A stretch of DNA of 64,000 nt from Microtetraspora glauca (GTDB lineage: Bacteria > Actinomycetota > Actinomycetes > Streptosporangiales > Streptosporangiaceae). Position numbers and translations under genes: made by a program. Below the pieces are notes generated by a model. It did no database searches. It was not told the origin of the DNA and saw nothing but the letters and a program-made list of their open reading frames with translations. Each line of letters opens with the position of its first letter. Within the stretch, counting starts at the first letter, position 1. Below, piece after piece: positions 47,742 to 56,997 of this stretch. The stretch covers positions 60,684 through 124,683 of the forward strand of contig BBYL01000030.1 of NCBI GenBank assembly GCA_001570385.1, in the 5' to 3' direction.

Positions 47742-49627
47742 ACCAACTGCTCCTTGTTGGCCATATTCCAGCAGGCGACCTCGCCGGCCGCGCCCTGCAT
47801 GAGCGGCGGAATCTCGTCCGCGCAGCGCTCGGAGGCGATGGGGCAGCGGGCCAGGTAGCTGCACCCGCCCGGCCTGTTCCGGCCGTCGGCCGACTGTGCG
47901 ACGCCACCGGGTTCGGCCGGCGCCTCGCTTTCCGCGGAGTGGTCGAGCGTGATGACCGACGCGAGCAGCGCCCGGGTGTAGGGGTGTTGCGGCCGGTGTA
48001 CGACGTCGGCTGTGTCGCCGTACTCGACGATGGCTCCGGCGTACATTACGGCGACCTTGGCACACATCTGGGCGATCACCGACATGTCGTGGCTGATGAG
48101 CAGGACCGAGGCTCCGCTTCGAACGTTGACGTCGCGAAGCACACTGAGTACCTGCGCCTGTACGGTGACGTCGAGCGCTGTGGTGGGTTCGTCGGCGACG
48201 ATCAGCGCCGGTTCGGTCATCAGGCCCATCGCGATCATGACTCTCTGCCGCTGACCGCCGGACAGTTGATTGGCGAAGTCGCGAAGCCGACTCGCGGGCG
48301 CCGGTATACGGACGTCTGTGAGCCGCTCGACCGCGCGTTCGACGGCTTCGCGGCGGCCGACGCCGCCGGCGCGAACCGCCTCGGTCATCTGCGTGCCGAG
48401 CCGCATGGCCGGGTTCAACGACGTCGCCGGGTCCTGGAAGACCATGGCGAGTCGCTGCCCGATCCGCCGCGACCTGAGACCCGCGGGAGTCCCGGCATGT
48501 CCGAGGAAGCGGCAACGCTCCGTGGTGACCCGCGCGTTGGCGGGCGCCAGGCCGGCGATGGCCAGGGCGGTCATGCTCTTCCCGGATCCGGATTCGCCGA
48601 CCAGGCCGAGCACCTCTCCCTTGCGTATCCGCAGGTCGATGCCGCGTACGGGCACCACTTCGCCGGCGGGGGTGTCGAACGCGACGCGGAGGCCCCGGAC
48701 GTCGAGCACCAGGTCGTCGGGCGTTGGGTCATCGGGTGTCGGTTCGGCGGCTGCCTGCGCGTTCTGTGCGTCGTCGCCTGCCGTGCGGCGTCGCGCCCCG
48801 GTGAGTCTGGGGTTGGCGGCCCGGGCCGACGCCTCGCCGACGAGAGCCAGGCCGATACCGGTAACGACGATCATGGCTGCCGGACCCAGGGCCGCAGCCG
48901 GCTGCACGTACAGCAGCGTGAAGCCGTTGACGAGCAGGACTCCCCAGTCGTAGCTGGGCGGTTGGACGCCGATGCCCAGAAAGGAGAGCGCGGACACGGC
49001 GACGAGCGCTGAGCCGATGGCGTAGAAGAACGTCAACAACAGCGGTTCAGCGATGTTCGCGAGAAGATAGCGGGAGAGGAGGGTTCGAGTCGGCACACCG
49101 AGGGTTCGCGCGATCCGGAAGTATTCCTTGCGCGATTCGGCAAGCGCCAGATTGCTCGACAGCCGCGCGAGCGGCGGTGCGAAGGCGATGCCGATTGCCA
49201 CGATTGTGCTCGTCGTGCCGCCTCCGAACATCGCGACGAAGACGATCGCGAGAAGAATCACCGGGAAACTCAACGAAACGTCGACCGCGGCCAGACACAC
49301 GCGTCGAAGCTGGGCGGGCAGAACGGCGATCACGATTCCGACGACATAGCCGAGGATCGCTCCCACCACCGCCGCGCCGACGGCCAGGAGCAGCGACAGA
49401 CGTGTAGCGACCATGGTGCGCGCGAAGACGTCACGGCCCAACCCGTCGGTCCCGAACAGATGATCTCGGGACACTCCGAGATTGAGGTTGGTCACATTCT
49501 CTGCCTGCGCCGCGTCGTGCCACAGAAGCGGCCCGACGACGGCAAGGGCGATGATCAGGAGGAGGGTCAGCGCCCCGATCGCTCCGCTGGGTGTCCGGAC
49601 AAGGGCGTGCAGGTATTTGTTGCGCAT
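47738..49627 (-). CDS. Fused ABC permease and ATPase (DppC-DppD type)
   Basis: A 629-residue protein. Residues about 1-275 are a DppC-like permease: helix 1 SGAIGALTLLLIIALAVVG, DHLFGTDGLGRDVFARTMVA and the EAA-type loop ARTLGVPTRTLLSRYLLANI. A linker with the repeat PTPDD leads to an ATPase with Walker A GESGSGKSMTALAIAG, signature QLSGGQRQRVMIAMGL, Walker B LIVADEPTTALDV and the oligo_HPY Cys region (GGCSYLARCPIASERC). Such fusions are fairly common in actinobacteria. It follows the DppB-like permease directly, with a stop/start overlap of one base. Confidence 0.9.
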   Translation of the reverse strand: MRNKYLHALVRTPSGAIGALTLLLIIALAVVGPLLWHDAAQAENVTNLNLGVSRDHLFGTDGLGRDVFARTMVATRLSLLLAVGAAVVGAILGYVVGIVIAVLPAQLRRVCLAAVDVSLSFPVILLAIVFVAMFGGGTTSTIVAIGIAFAPPLARLSSNLALAESRKEYFRIARTLGVPTRTLLSRYLLANIAEPLLLTFFYAIGSALVAVSALSFLGIGVQPPSYDWGVLLVNGFTLLYVQPAAALGPAAMIVVTGIGLALVGEASARAANPRLTGARRRTAGDDAQNAQAAAEPTPDDPTPDDLVLDVRGLRVAFDTPAGEVVPVRGIDLRIRKGEVLGLVGESGSGKSMTALAIAGLAPANARVTTERCRFLGHAGTPAGLRSRRIGQRLAMVFQDPATSLNPAMRLGTQMTEAVRAGGVGRREAVERAVERLTDVRIPAPASRLRDFANQLSGGQRQRVMIAMGLMTEPALIVADEPTTALDVTVQAQVLSVLRDVNVRSGASVLLISHDMSVIAQMCAKVAVMYAGAIVEYGDTADVVHRPQHPYTRALLASVITLDHSAESEAPAEPGGVAQSADGRNRPGGCSYLARCPIASERCADEIPPLMQGAAGEVACWNMANKEQLV

Positions 49628-50661
49628 CAGTTCTCCCGCAACGCGCCGGGGTCGACGATCGCGAGCAGGACGTCGACGAGGGTGTTCACGATCACGACAG
49701 TGGCACCGAGGAGCAGCACCCCCGCCTGCACGACCGGGTAGTCACGGTTCACGACCGCGCTGGTCAGCGCGGATCCCATGCCCGGCCAGTTGAAGACCTG
49801 CTCGACGACGACCGTGCCCCCCACGAGCGAGGCGAAGGAGACGCCGGCGAGGGTCACGCCACCGTAGGCGGCGTTCGGCATCACGTGCCGGACGTAGATC
49901 CGCCAACTGGTCAGCCGCTTCGCTCGTGCGGTTCGGACATAGTTCTGCGAGAGGACGTCGAGGGCCTCGGCGCGCACTACTCGCGACAGGAACCCGATGC
50001 CTGGGATGGCCACCGCCAACGTGGGTAACGTCAAGCTCGACAGACCGTTGTCCCCCGCGACCGGAAACCATTTGAGGTAGAGACCGAAGACCACCGCGAA
50101 CAGTGCGGCCAGCACGAAGTCGGGGACAGCGCTGAGCGCACCCATGCTGGTGCCGTACGTGGCGTCCAGTCTGGGCCGTCGCCCGTCGCGGGTGAGAACA
50201 GCCATGAGGGTGCCGACCCCGAAGCCCACGATGAGCAGCACCATCGTGGCCGCCGCCGCGAGCTCCACTGTCTTTGGGAAGCGCTCGGCGATCAGTTCCC
50301 GTACCGGCACTCCCTGGCTGAACGACTCGCCGAAGTCCAGGTGCAGGGCGTTCCTGCAGTACGACCACAACTGCTCGAACTGCGACCTGTCCAGCCCGAG
50401 GCGATGCCGGGTGAGCTCAACGGCTTCCGGCGTGGCCTGCAGGCCCAGGATCCGCCGAGCCGGGTCGCCGGGCATCAGCCGAACCATCAAGAAAGTGCCG
50501 ACGAGCAGCAGCGCGCAAACGACAACGAGCCGTGCGACGCGGGAGAGCAGGAAAACCAGCCACGGGTGACGCGCCTTGATGTCGCTCCACCCCGCCCGAC
50601 TCGACAGTTGCTGAGTCGGGCGGGAGACGACGGCTGCCTCTTCAGCCACGGGCCGCTCCAA
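49627..50661 (-). CDS. Dipeptide/oligopeptide ABC permease (DppB-like)
   Basis: A 344-residue protein. After a 40-residue cytoplasmic start come six membrane helices and the usual landmarks: VRLMPGDPARRILGLQATPE, HLDFGESFSQGVPVRELIAE, the EAA loop NYVRTARAKRLTSWRIYVRH, and WPGMGSALTSAVVNRDYPVV. The full length contrasts with the broken homologue at 29.4-29.95 kb. It forms a peptide importer with the fused permease/ATPase, the second ATPase and the binding lipoprotein just upstream. Confidence 0.92.
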   Translation of the reverse strand: MERPVAEEAAVVSRPTQQLSSRAGWSDIKARHPWLVFLLSRVARLVVVCALLLVGTFLMVRLMPGDPARRILGLQATPEAVELTRHRLGLDRSQFEQLWSYCRNALHLDFGESFSQGVPVRELIAERFPKTVELAAAATMVLLIVGFGVGTLMAVLTRDGRRPRLDATYGTSMGALSAVPDFVLAALFAVVFGLYLKWFPVAGDNGLSSLTLPTLAVAIPGIGFLSRVVRAEALDVLSQNYVRTARAKRLTSWRIYVRHVMPNAAYGGVTLAGVSFASLVGGTVVVEQVFNWPGMGSALTSAVVNRDYPVVQAGVLLLGATVVIVNTLVDVLLAIVDPGALREN

Positions 50662-50695
50662 ACGATGTCCGTTGCCCAGTTGCCTTCATCTCCGG

Positions 50696-52315
50696 TCAGC
50701 CCTTGGTACGGCGGATCGCGAGAGTGCTCGGCAGGCCGTTGATCTGCAGAGTGACTTTCGGGGACGTGTAGATGGACGTGACCGGCACCTGCCATGGCAG
50801 CAGGTCGTAATTGCGGAGCAGCTTCGTCTGGACGGTTGCCCAGAGCTTGTCCGCCTCGGCCCCGACCGAGGCCGCCGCCTTGTCGGCCAGCGCGGACAGT
50901 TCGGCGTCGCCGTTGCGAATGAAGTTCGTGCCGGCCGGCGGGAGCGCGCCGACGTAGAACGACATCACGCCAGTCGGCGCCTCGATGGAGTTGTCGATCG
51001 GAAAGATCGTGATGTCGTAGTTTCCGCTCGACAGGTCGGCGAGCCACCCGTTGTCGTCGGTGACGGAGAGCTTGACGTCAACGCCGATGTTCTTGAGCTG
51101 CGAGGCGAGATATTCGTTCGCGTTCCCCCACCCGGCACCGATGACGCGCACCTGCAGGACCTTGCCATCCTTGGTCCAATGCCCGCCCGACTCGGTCCAT
51201 CCGGCTGCCGACAGCGTGGCCTTCGCCGCGTCCGGCGAGAACTGGGGCACGAGCTCCTTGGTGCTTGCGTCGTACCCCGGCATGTTCGGCGGCAGGACGC
51301 TCGTCCCCAGCTCGACGTCGGAAGCCGTGGCACCGAGGTAGGCGAGAAGCAGGGCCCTCCGGTCGATCGCCTGGAACAGTGCGTGTCGCACCTCCGGGTC
51401 CGCTGTCACGTGACCGGCCGCCTCGTTACCGACCACGGACCACTGTCCCTGGGTGGCGACGACGGTCTTGGCGATGGACTTGTTGCTCTGGACGCGCTGT
51501 GCGTCGACGCCGCCGAGCCCGGAGACGTCGATGGTGCCGGCGAGCAGCTCGTTCGCCGCGGTGGCATCACTGTTGATGACCTTCAGGACGATGGTCTCCG
51601 GCACGCCTGGCGCTCCCGACGTCATGCCGCTGGGTCCCCAGGTGTAGTCGTCCCGCAACTTGAGTGTGTAGGAGAGTCCCGGCTTGCTGTCCGCGAGCTC
51701 ATAGGGACCTGAGCCCTCCGCGCCCGATGCCAGCTTCGCTCTGTCCTTGAGCCCGGCTGGGCACACCAGTGGCACCATCTTGAGACCGGCGAGCAGCGCG
51801 CCGAACGGCTCGGCCGCGGTGATGGTCAGGGTGGAGCCGGCGTCGTCTGCGGTGAAGGTCAAAGGTGCCTTCCCCAGCCAGCGCGTCGCGTAGGGGGAGC
51901 CGGTCTTAGGGTCCGTGTAGGCCTTGAGAGACGCGGCGATATCGGTCGGAGTGAATGCGGAGCCGTCTCGGCATTTGACGTCGGACCGCAGTTGGAACTT
52001 GATCGACGAGGGAGTGACCTCCCAGGACTTGGCGACCACGCCGATGTAGGCCTTGGTCTTCGGGTTGTACTGCACCAGCGTGTCGTACGTCGCGTAGGTG
52101 ATCGGGGTGGTCGTGCCGGTCACGGTCTTGAATGGATCGAGCGAATCGGGTGCGCCTGCCATTCGGTAGGTGACGGTGCCGCCGGGCGCCGCGAGCTCGG
52201 ATCCACCGCCCTTCGTTGCGTTGCTTGTCGACTCGCCCGAACAGGCCGCGCCGGCCAGAGTGACGACAGCGGCCGCAGCAGCCAGTCGAAGCGGGGATTT
52301 CACCGACATAGACAT
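50696..52315 (-). CDS. ABC substrate-binding protein, family 5 (peptide)
   Basis: A 539-residue protein; the alternative start at 52324 adds 3 residues. The signal peptide RLAAAAAVVTLAGAACSGES has a lipobox-like Cys. Family 5 features are GAPDSLDPFKTVTGTT, GVVAKSWEVTPSSIKFQLRS, EVRHALFQAIDRRALL and PQFSPDAAKATLSAAGW. Full length, unlike the shortened copy at 30 kb. It is the first gene of the leftward transporter operon. A TAACGATCGTTA operator lies at 52349-52360, about 35 bases upstream of the start, so a TetR protein probably represses it. Confidence 0.9.
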   Translation of the reverse strand: MSMSVKSPLRLAAAAAVVTLAGAACSGESTSNATKGGGSELAAPGGTVTYRMAGAPDSLDPFKTVTGTTTPITYATYDTLVQYNPKTKAYIGVVAKSWEVTPSSIKFQLRSDVKCRDGSAFTPTDIAASLKAYTDPKTGSPYATRWLGKAPLTFTADDAGSTLTITAAEPFGALLAGLKMVPLVCPAGLKDRAKLASGAEGSGPYELADSKPGLSYTLKLRDDYTWGPSGMTSGAPGVPETIVLKVINSDATAANELLAGTIDVSGLGGVDAQRVQSNKSIAKTVVATQGQWSVVGNEAAGHVTADPEVRHALFQAIDRRALLLAYLGATASDVELGTSVLPPNMPGYDASTKELVPQFSPDAAKATLSAAGWTESGGHWTKDGKVLQVRVIGAGWGNANEYLASQLKNIGVDVKLSVTDDNGWLADLSSGNYDITIFPIDNSIEAPTGVMSFYVGALPPAGTNFIRNGDAELSALADKAAASVGAEADKLWATVQTKLLRNYDLLPWQVPVTSIYTSPKVTLQINGLPSTLAIRRTKG

Positions 52316-52347
52316 GCCTCTCATGCGATCTCCCCAGGAAGTGAACC

Positions 52348-52361
52348 TTAACGATCGTTAG
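52348..52361. promoter_or_regulatory. TetR-type operator 1 (TTAACGATCGTTA)
   Basis: The 12-bp palindrome TAACGATCGTTA, next to the start of the peptide-binding lipoprotein gene. The same core recurs 109 bases to the right. Confidence 0.75.
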
Positions 52362-52455
52362 AAGTCAATGGACCTCGAATAGCAGGTGAACGCGATCTAC
52401 CAGGTGAGTTGTTGACTCTTGACCGAGCTGTGCTAGGTGCGCCATCATGCACCGT

Positions 52456-52471
52456 CTTAACGATCGTTAAG
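52456..52471. promoter_or_regulatory. TetR-type operator 2 (CTTAACGATCGTTAAG)
   Basis: A 16-bp perfect palindrome just upstream of the SDR gene. With operator 1 it brackets the divergent promoter region. The likely ligand-binding partner is the TetR protein encoded at 53438-54070. Confidence 0.78.
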
Positions 52472-52506
52472 CAACGCCGCTAGAACAACGAAGGGTGGAT
52501 TCCGCG

Positions 52507-53412
52507 ATGACACGTCTCAAGGGGCGAACCGCGATCGTGACCGGCGCAGGGCGGGGTCTCGGCCGCGCGCACGCGTTAGAACTCGCCGGACAGGGGGCGA
52601 ACGTTGTCGTGAACGACCTCGGCGGAGACGTACACGGCGCCGGAGCGGATCCGACACCGGCACAGGAGGTCGCCCAGCGGATTCGAGACCTCGGCGGACA
52701 AGCCGTGGCCAGTGGCCATGACATATCGGACTGGTCTCAAGCGGCCGATCTGATTCAGATGGCCGTCGAGTCCTTCGGTGACCTCGACATTCTGGTCAAC
52801 AATGCCGGGATCATCCGCGACCGGTCACTCGCCAATATGACCGAAGCCGACTGGGACGACGTGATCCGCGTTCACCTCAAAGGACACGCCGCACCGACCC
52901 GACACGCGGTGGCCTACTGGCGGCAACGGGCCAAGGCCGGGAACCCGGCCGACGCCTCCGTCGTCATGACGAGCTCCGTGGCCGGGCTCGCCGGCAGTTT
53001 CGGGCAGGCCAACTACGCCACCGCGAAATTGGGTGTGCTCGCGCTCTCACGAGTTGTCGCCCTGGAAGCCCAGCAGTACGGCGTTCGATCGAATGTCGTT
53101 TCCCCGGGCGGACGGACACGGATCACGGAGCCGGACGCGATGCGGACCGCACCTGATGACGCCGCTTCAGGCTTCGATCAGATGGACCCGGCGAATGTCT
53201 CCCCGCTCGTCGCCTGGCTCGCCGATCATCGGTGCCGGGCGAACGGCCAGGTTTTCCACATCACAGGCGAACATCTGATCATCTCCTCGCTGCCCACGAT
53301 CGTCCACGAACTGTGGAGCCGCGGCCGTTGGACGCTGGAGAAGTTGGACGATGAACTGCCCTCACGGTTGGTCGCGCCACTGGACCTGGACGCGTGGCTT
53401 CCATCGTCGTGA
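52507..53412 (+). CDS. Short-chain dehydrogenase (3-hydroxyacyl-CoA dehydrogenase-like)
   Basis: A 301-residue protein starting MTRLKGRTAIVTGAGRGLGR with the TGxxxGxG cofactor loop. NNAG, the catalytic Ser in MTSSVAGLAG and Tyr-x-x-x-Lys in ANYATAKLG are present. Features such as VVVNDLGGDVHGAGADPTPA resemble the dehydrogenase part of multifunctional enzyme type 2 (17-beta-HSD4), which oxidises 3-hydroxyacyl-CoA. The C-terminal 60 residues (ITGEHLIISSLPTIVHELWS) are also typical of that group. It is divergent from the peptide transporter and probably co-regulated through the two TAACGATCGTTA operators. Confidence 0.87.
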   Translation: MTRLKGRTAIVTGAGRGLGRAHALELAGQGANVVVNDLGGDVHGAGADPTPAQEVAQRIRDLGGQAVASGHDISDWSQAADLIQMAVESFGDLDILVNNAGIIRDRSLANMTEADWDDVIRVHLKGHAAPTRHAVAYWRQRAKAGNPADASVVMTSSVAGLAGSFGQANYATAKLGVLALSRVVALEAQQYGVRSNVVSPGGRTRITEPDAMRTAPDDAASGFDQMDPANVSPLVAWLADHRCRANGQVFHITGEHLIISSLPTIVHELWSRGRWTLEKLDDELPSRLVAPLDLDAWLPSS

Positions 53413-53437
53413 GGCGGCAGGGCATACGCTGACGGAG

Positions 53438-54070
53438 TCAGCCTTTGGCGCTCGCCACCATCGCGAGCGCCAGGTCGCCGTACATCCGCGCGACCGAATC
53501 CTTCGTCAGGGGGCCATCGGGCTGAACCCACATCACATTGTCGGCCATCCCGAGGATGGCGAACGATACCGCCGTCGGATCGACGATCCGGAACACGCCT
53601 TTGGCCATCCCGGACGTGATGATTTGTTTGAGATCCGTCACGTGCTGGTGCATCAGGGACCGGACCTCGCGTCGCTGCGGCGGGGGAAGCGACTCGACCA
53701 GAACTCCCATGCTGACCGCGGAGTTTCCGCGAAGCTCGCGAACATAAGGCTGAGCGAGCACGCATTGAACGTGGGTTTCGACGAACTTCGGCAACTGTCT
53801 CTCGGGCGGTTCGGCGAGAGTGGCCTGCTGGCAGCGGGCGATCTGGTCCACCATGGGCATACGTAAGCACTCGAACAGCAGATCGGCCTTCGACCCGAAG
53901 TGATAATAGAGCGCCGGCCCCGAGACGCCGAGCTCGGCGCATATCGCGTCGACGCTGGTCCCGGCGAACCCGTTGAGCCGGAACATCACCCCGGCTCGTT
54001 CCACCAGTTGCGCGCGCAGATCGCTCGAGATCACCCGCGGATCCGACCCACCGACTGCGCGCCTGCCCAT
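53438..54070 (-). CDS. TetR/AcrR-family regulator
   Basis: A 210-residue protein. The HTH is VERAGVMFRLNGFAGTSVDA, ICAELGVSGPALYYHFGSKA, DLLFE. The C-terminal domain (PYVRELRGNSAVSMGVLVES; FAILGMADNVMWVQPDGPLT) is of the acyl-CoA-responsive kind often next to catabolic genes. It is convergent with the SDR gene, 25 bases apart. It is the best candidate for binding the two palindromes at 52.35 and 52.46 kb. No copy of that palindrome lies before its own start. Confidence 0.85.
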   Translation of the reverse strand: MGRRAVGGSDPRVISSDLRAQLVERAGVMFRLNGFAGTSVDAICAELGVSGPALYYHFGSKADLLFECLRMPMVDQIARCQQATLAEPPERQLPKFVETHVQCVLAQPYVRELRGNSAVSMGVLVESLPPPQRREVRSLMHQHVTDLKQIITSGMAKGVFRIVDPTAVSFAILGMADNVMWVQPDGPLTKDSVARMYGDLALAMVASAKG

Positions 54071-54367
54071 TCCGATCCCTTTCGATCTCGATACGCACCC
54101 TACCGAGGTCGAGCATACGTCGCGTCAACCCTGCGAGGTCGCGCCGCCACTGCTGCGGTGATCGACGAACCTGGACCGCGCCGGTGCACCACCTGGCACT
54201 GACCCCTCCCAGCATGCGTCGTCCCGGGTGTCCTGGTGCTCGCCGCCGACATTGCGCCTGCCGATAATGTCATCCGCCCAGGTCATGGCCTTGGGCCATG
54301 GCGTTGCCTGACGTGCGTGATCTCCGGCCATCAGGGAGAGGACGCGAGTGCGGCATGATATTCGGCC
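54071..54367. other. Intergenic stretch, nothing recognised
   Basis: About 300 bases between the TetR start and an IS remnant. No supported gene, repeat or RNA was found; the first part should hold the TetR promoter. Confidence 0.35.
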
Positions 54368-54505
54368 GTGCTCTTTCGCCTGGCCTGCCTCGCTGTCACA
54401 AACGCGTTCGCCGCGCTGCGGCTGTTGCCGTTGGGAGATCGTGACAAGGATGTCGAGATTCTCGCCCTGCGTCACCAGGTCAGCGTACCCAGGTGCGACC
54501 CATCC
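54368..54505 (+). mobile_element. 5' remnant of an integrase-core (rve-type) transposase gene
   Basis: From a GTG the frame reads LFRLACLAVTNAFAALRLLP and LGDRDKDVEILALRHQVSV, the conserved first 45 residues of a common actinomycete transposase whose next part would be the HTH and rve domains. The similarity stops near 54505 where the DedA gene region begins. No inverted terminal repeats were seen. Confidence 0.65.
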
Positions 54506-54536
54506 GGCTGCGCGCCGACTGCCGAGAGCGAGCTGG

Positions 54537-55088
54537 TCAGGCCGGGCGGCGACACCGCTGGACGACCAGGGTGACCCCGGCGACCAGGAGCGACACCGCC
54601 GGTCCGATCAGCAGGGCTGTGGGCCCGCCGCTCGGGACGAGCCGCCCGCCGAGATAGCCGAGCCCGATGGTGCACGTGACGAAGATGATCTCGGAGAGGC
54701 AGGCGGCGAGCAGGAACCTGCGGAACGGCAGGTCGACGATCCCTGCGGTGATCGCGCCCATCCCCCTTCCTCCTGGGACGAAGCGGACGCCGATCACGGA
54801 CGGAACGCCGTACTGCTGGATGCGGTCCGTCATCCACGCCAGCGTCGAGCGGCGCCTCGGGCTGCGCGACAGCCATATGGTGGCACGTCCGCTCCACTTC
54901 CTGCCCACACCGTAGACGGCCAGGTCGCCTAGGACCGTCCCGGCCAGGGTGATCGTGGCCAGCAGCGGGAGATTGAGGCTGCCCGTGGCGGCGAGCGCGC
55001 CCGCGCCTGCCAGCAGAGCGGAGTTCGGGATCATCGGGGGAACGGTGACGAGAAGGAGGAGCGCGTAGAGGTGAAGTGCGCTTTCCAT
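54537..55088 (-). CDS. DedA-family membrane protein (VTT domain)
   Basis: A 183-residue protein starting MESALHLYALLLLVTVPPMI, with four to five hydrophobic helices. The family signature GVPSVIGVRFVPGGRGMGAI contains the conserved Phe/Arg-x-x-Pro-Gly-x-Arg pattern. DedA proteins are membrane lipid scramblase-like or transport proteins that support membrane homeostasis and resistance to membrane-active compounds. The start at 55163 would add a non-homologous leader. It follows the IS remnant tail to tail. Confidence 0.83.
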   Translation of the reverse strand: MESALHLYALLLLVTVPPMIPNSALLAGAGALAATGSLNLPLLATITLAGTVLGDLAVYGVGRKWSGRATIWLSRSPRRRSTLAWMTDRIQQYGVPSVIGVRFVPGGRGMGAITAGIVDLPFRRFLLAACLSEIIFVTCTIGLGYLGGRLVPSGGPTALLIGPAVSLLVAGVTLVVQRCRRPA

Positions 55089-55409
55089 GCCGCCCAGGCT
55101 CCCAATCCCGCTCGTGCGGCGGCAATGGCCGCGAGCCAGGCCCAGGGGAATCTCCGAGATCACCCTTAGGGGTCCGCTCCACCCGTGCCGACCAAGGTGC
55201 TCTGTGTGAATCAGCGCTACCAGGTCGTGACGAGAGAGTTCACGCTGATCTGCGCCGTGTACGACGAAGAGGTCTGGATCTTGATCTTGCGGGCCAACAC
55301 CTGAGGTCGCCTTCGGCGGCGACAGCGGAACCCCTGATCCCTGGGCCGTTGTCGGTGCCGCGTCGTACCGTAGGGGGATGCCGGTACGAAACGTGTCAGG
55401 GTATTGCCA

Positions 55410-56554
55410 TCAGGTGGCGGGGCAGGAGGTTCCCTTGGCGGGGACCTTGCCGTTCACCATGTAGTCCTCGACGACACGGGTGATGCAGGGACCGCCGGCC
55501 GGGTAGGCGCCGTGCAGGTCGCCTCCGTAGGTGACCAGCACGCCGTTGGTGAGCTGCCTGGTCAGGCTCGCCGCCTCCTTGGTCGGTGCGGCCGTGTCCT
55601 TCTCCGAGCTGATCACCATGATCGGGGCCGGGCCGGTGTGCCTGACCGTGCGGCCTTCGGGGTCGACGGGCACCGGCCACTGCGCGCAGGAGGGGATCAG
55701 GAAGGCGGTCGTCGGGCTGAGCTGACCGAAGATCGGGGAGATGCGGGTCAGCTCGGCCTCGATCCGGGGCAGGTCCCGTACGGCGGGTCGTTCGCGGTCG
55801 CGGCAGTAGACCGCGCTGCCGTACGGGGCCGAGCCGAAGACCCCGAAGGAATTGTAGGTGCCGTTCTGGCGTCCGGTGATCGCGTCGGCCAGCTTCAACA
55901 AGGGATCGCCGTCTCCCTTGATCGCCTGGGCGAGTCTGGCTTCCAGCTCCTTCCAGTACGGCTCTCCGCTGCCTGCGACCTGCAGTGTGGCGATCGCCAG
56001 GCTGGCGCCGAGCCGGCGGTCGCCGACCATGAGCGGCTTGCGCTTGAGCCGCTCGACCAGTCCCTCGATGGCGCTGTTGACCTCCTTGGTGTCCTTGCCA
56101 AGGCCGCAGCCCTTCTTGACGCACCAGGTCAGGAACCGCTCGTAGGCGAGCTGGGAGGTGCCGCCCGAGCCGCGTGGGTCGAAGCTCACCAGGTCGTAAT
56201 GTTCGCGCAGGGCCGCGTACTTCTGGTGGCTCGCCGCCAGGTTGATGACGCCGTTGCCGCCGCCGCCGAAGTTCATCACCAGCAAGCCGATCTGGTGCCG
56301 GTGGCCTTCGCTCTGATCACCGCGACGTCGACGGTCCCGGCGGCCGGGTTGCCGTAGTCGAGCGGCACGGTCAGCTTGCCGCACTCCAGGCCCGCAGTGG
56401 ACACGGGCAATCCGGTACACGCCCCCCAAGAGATCGCGGGTGCCGTGGCGGCCGTACCGGTGGTCGTGTCTGCGACGGCGCCGGTGGCCGGCAGGATTCC
56501 CAGCGCGGCCACCATCGGCAGCACCAAAGACCTGGGAGATCGGAGGATCGACAT
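55410..56554 (-). pseudogene. Secreted tripeptidyl-aminopeptidase-like alpha/beta hydrolase, frameshifted and internally deleted
   Basis: The gene starts at the ATG at 56554 with a signal peptide (SLVLPMVAALGILPATGAVA) and the usual start of the domain (ISWGACTGLPVSTAGLECGK; LTVPLDYGNPAAGTVDVAVI, then RAKATGT). At about 56288 the frame is lost and sequence resumes in another frame with IGLLVMNFGGGGNGVINLAA; one missing base would repair it. The text then passes from SFDPRGSGGTS directly to QLAYERFLTWCVKKGC, skipping the GxSYGxxL nucleophile region (roughly 100 residues). The C-terminal TAP-like half (MVISSEKDTAAPTKEAASLT; GGDLHGAYPAGGPCI) is intact. Confidence 0.8.
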
Positions 56555-56997
56555 GATCGCCTTCCGGGTTGAGGAATCTCTCCGCCGACCCTTCCAGCGG
56601 TGCTCCCGCGGCTCCTCCCCAATCGGGATGAAACCACTCGCTGGGTGGCCCTCCTCGCGACCGACGTCAAGATCCTGCGAATCGCCGGGAATCAAGCACC
56701 AAAGTCGATATGAGGGTGTTACCAAAGTTCGACAGCTGCTCTGGCACCTCGCCGTACCCGGTGACCTGTGGTCGCCGCCTGGCGGCCGGAGGAGCCCCCG
56801 GTCCAGCTCCCGTCTCGGCGTCGCCCTCGTCGGCGAGGGCGACCACGACGCGAAGCTCTTCAACGACGTCCGCGACGTGTGCCACCGTCCGAGTGCTCTT
56901 CCACGGACTGGATCCCAAGGCGTGCCCGGCAACCAAATAGCCACACCCTGTGGCCTACCAGGGCAGGACAGCACCGAGCAGGCGAATTCCAACTTCA

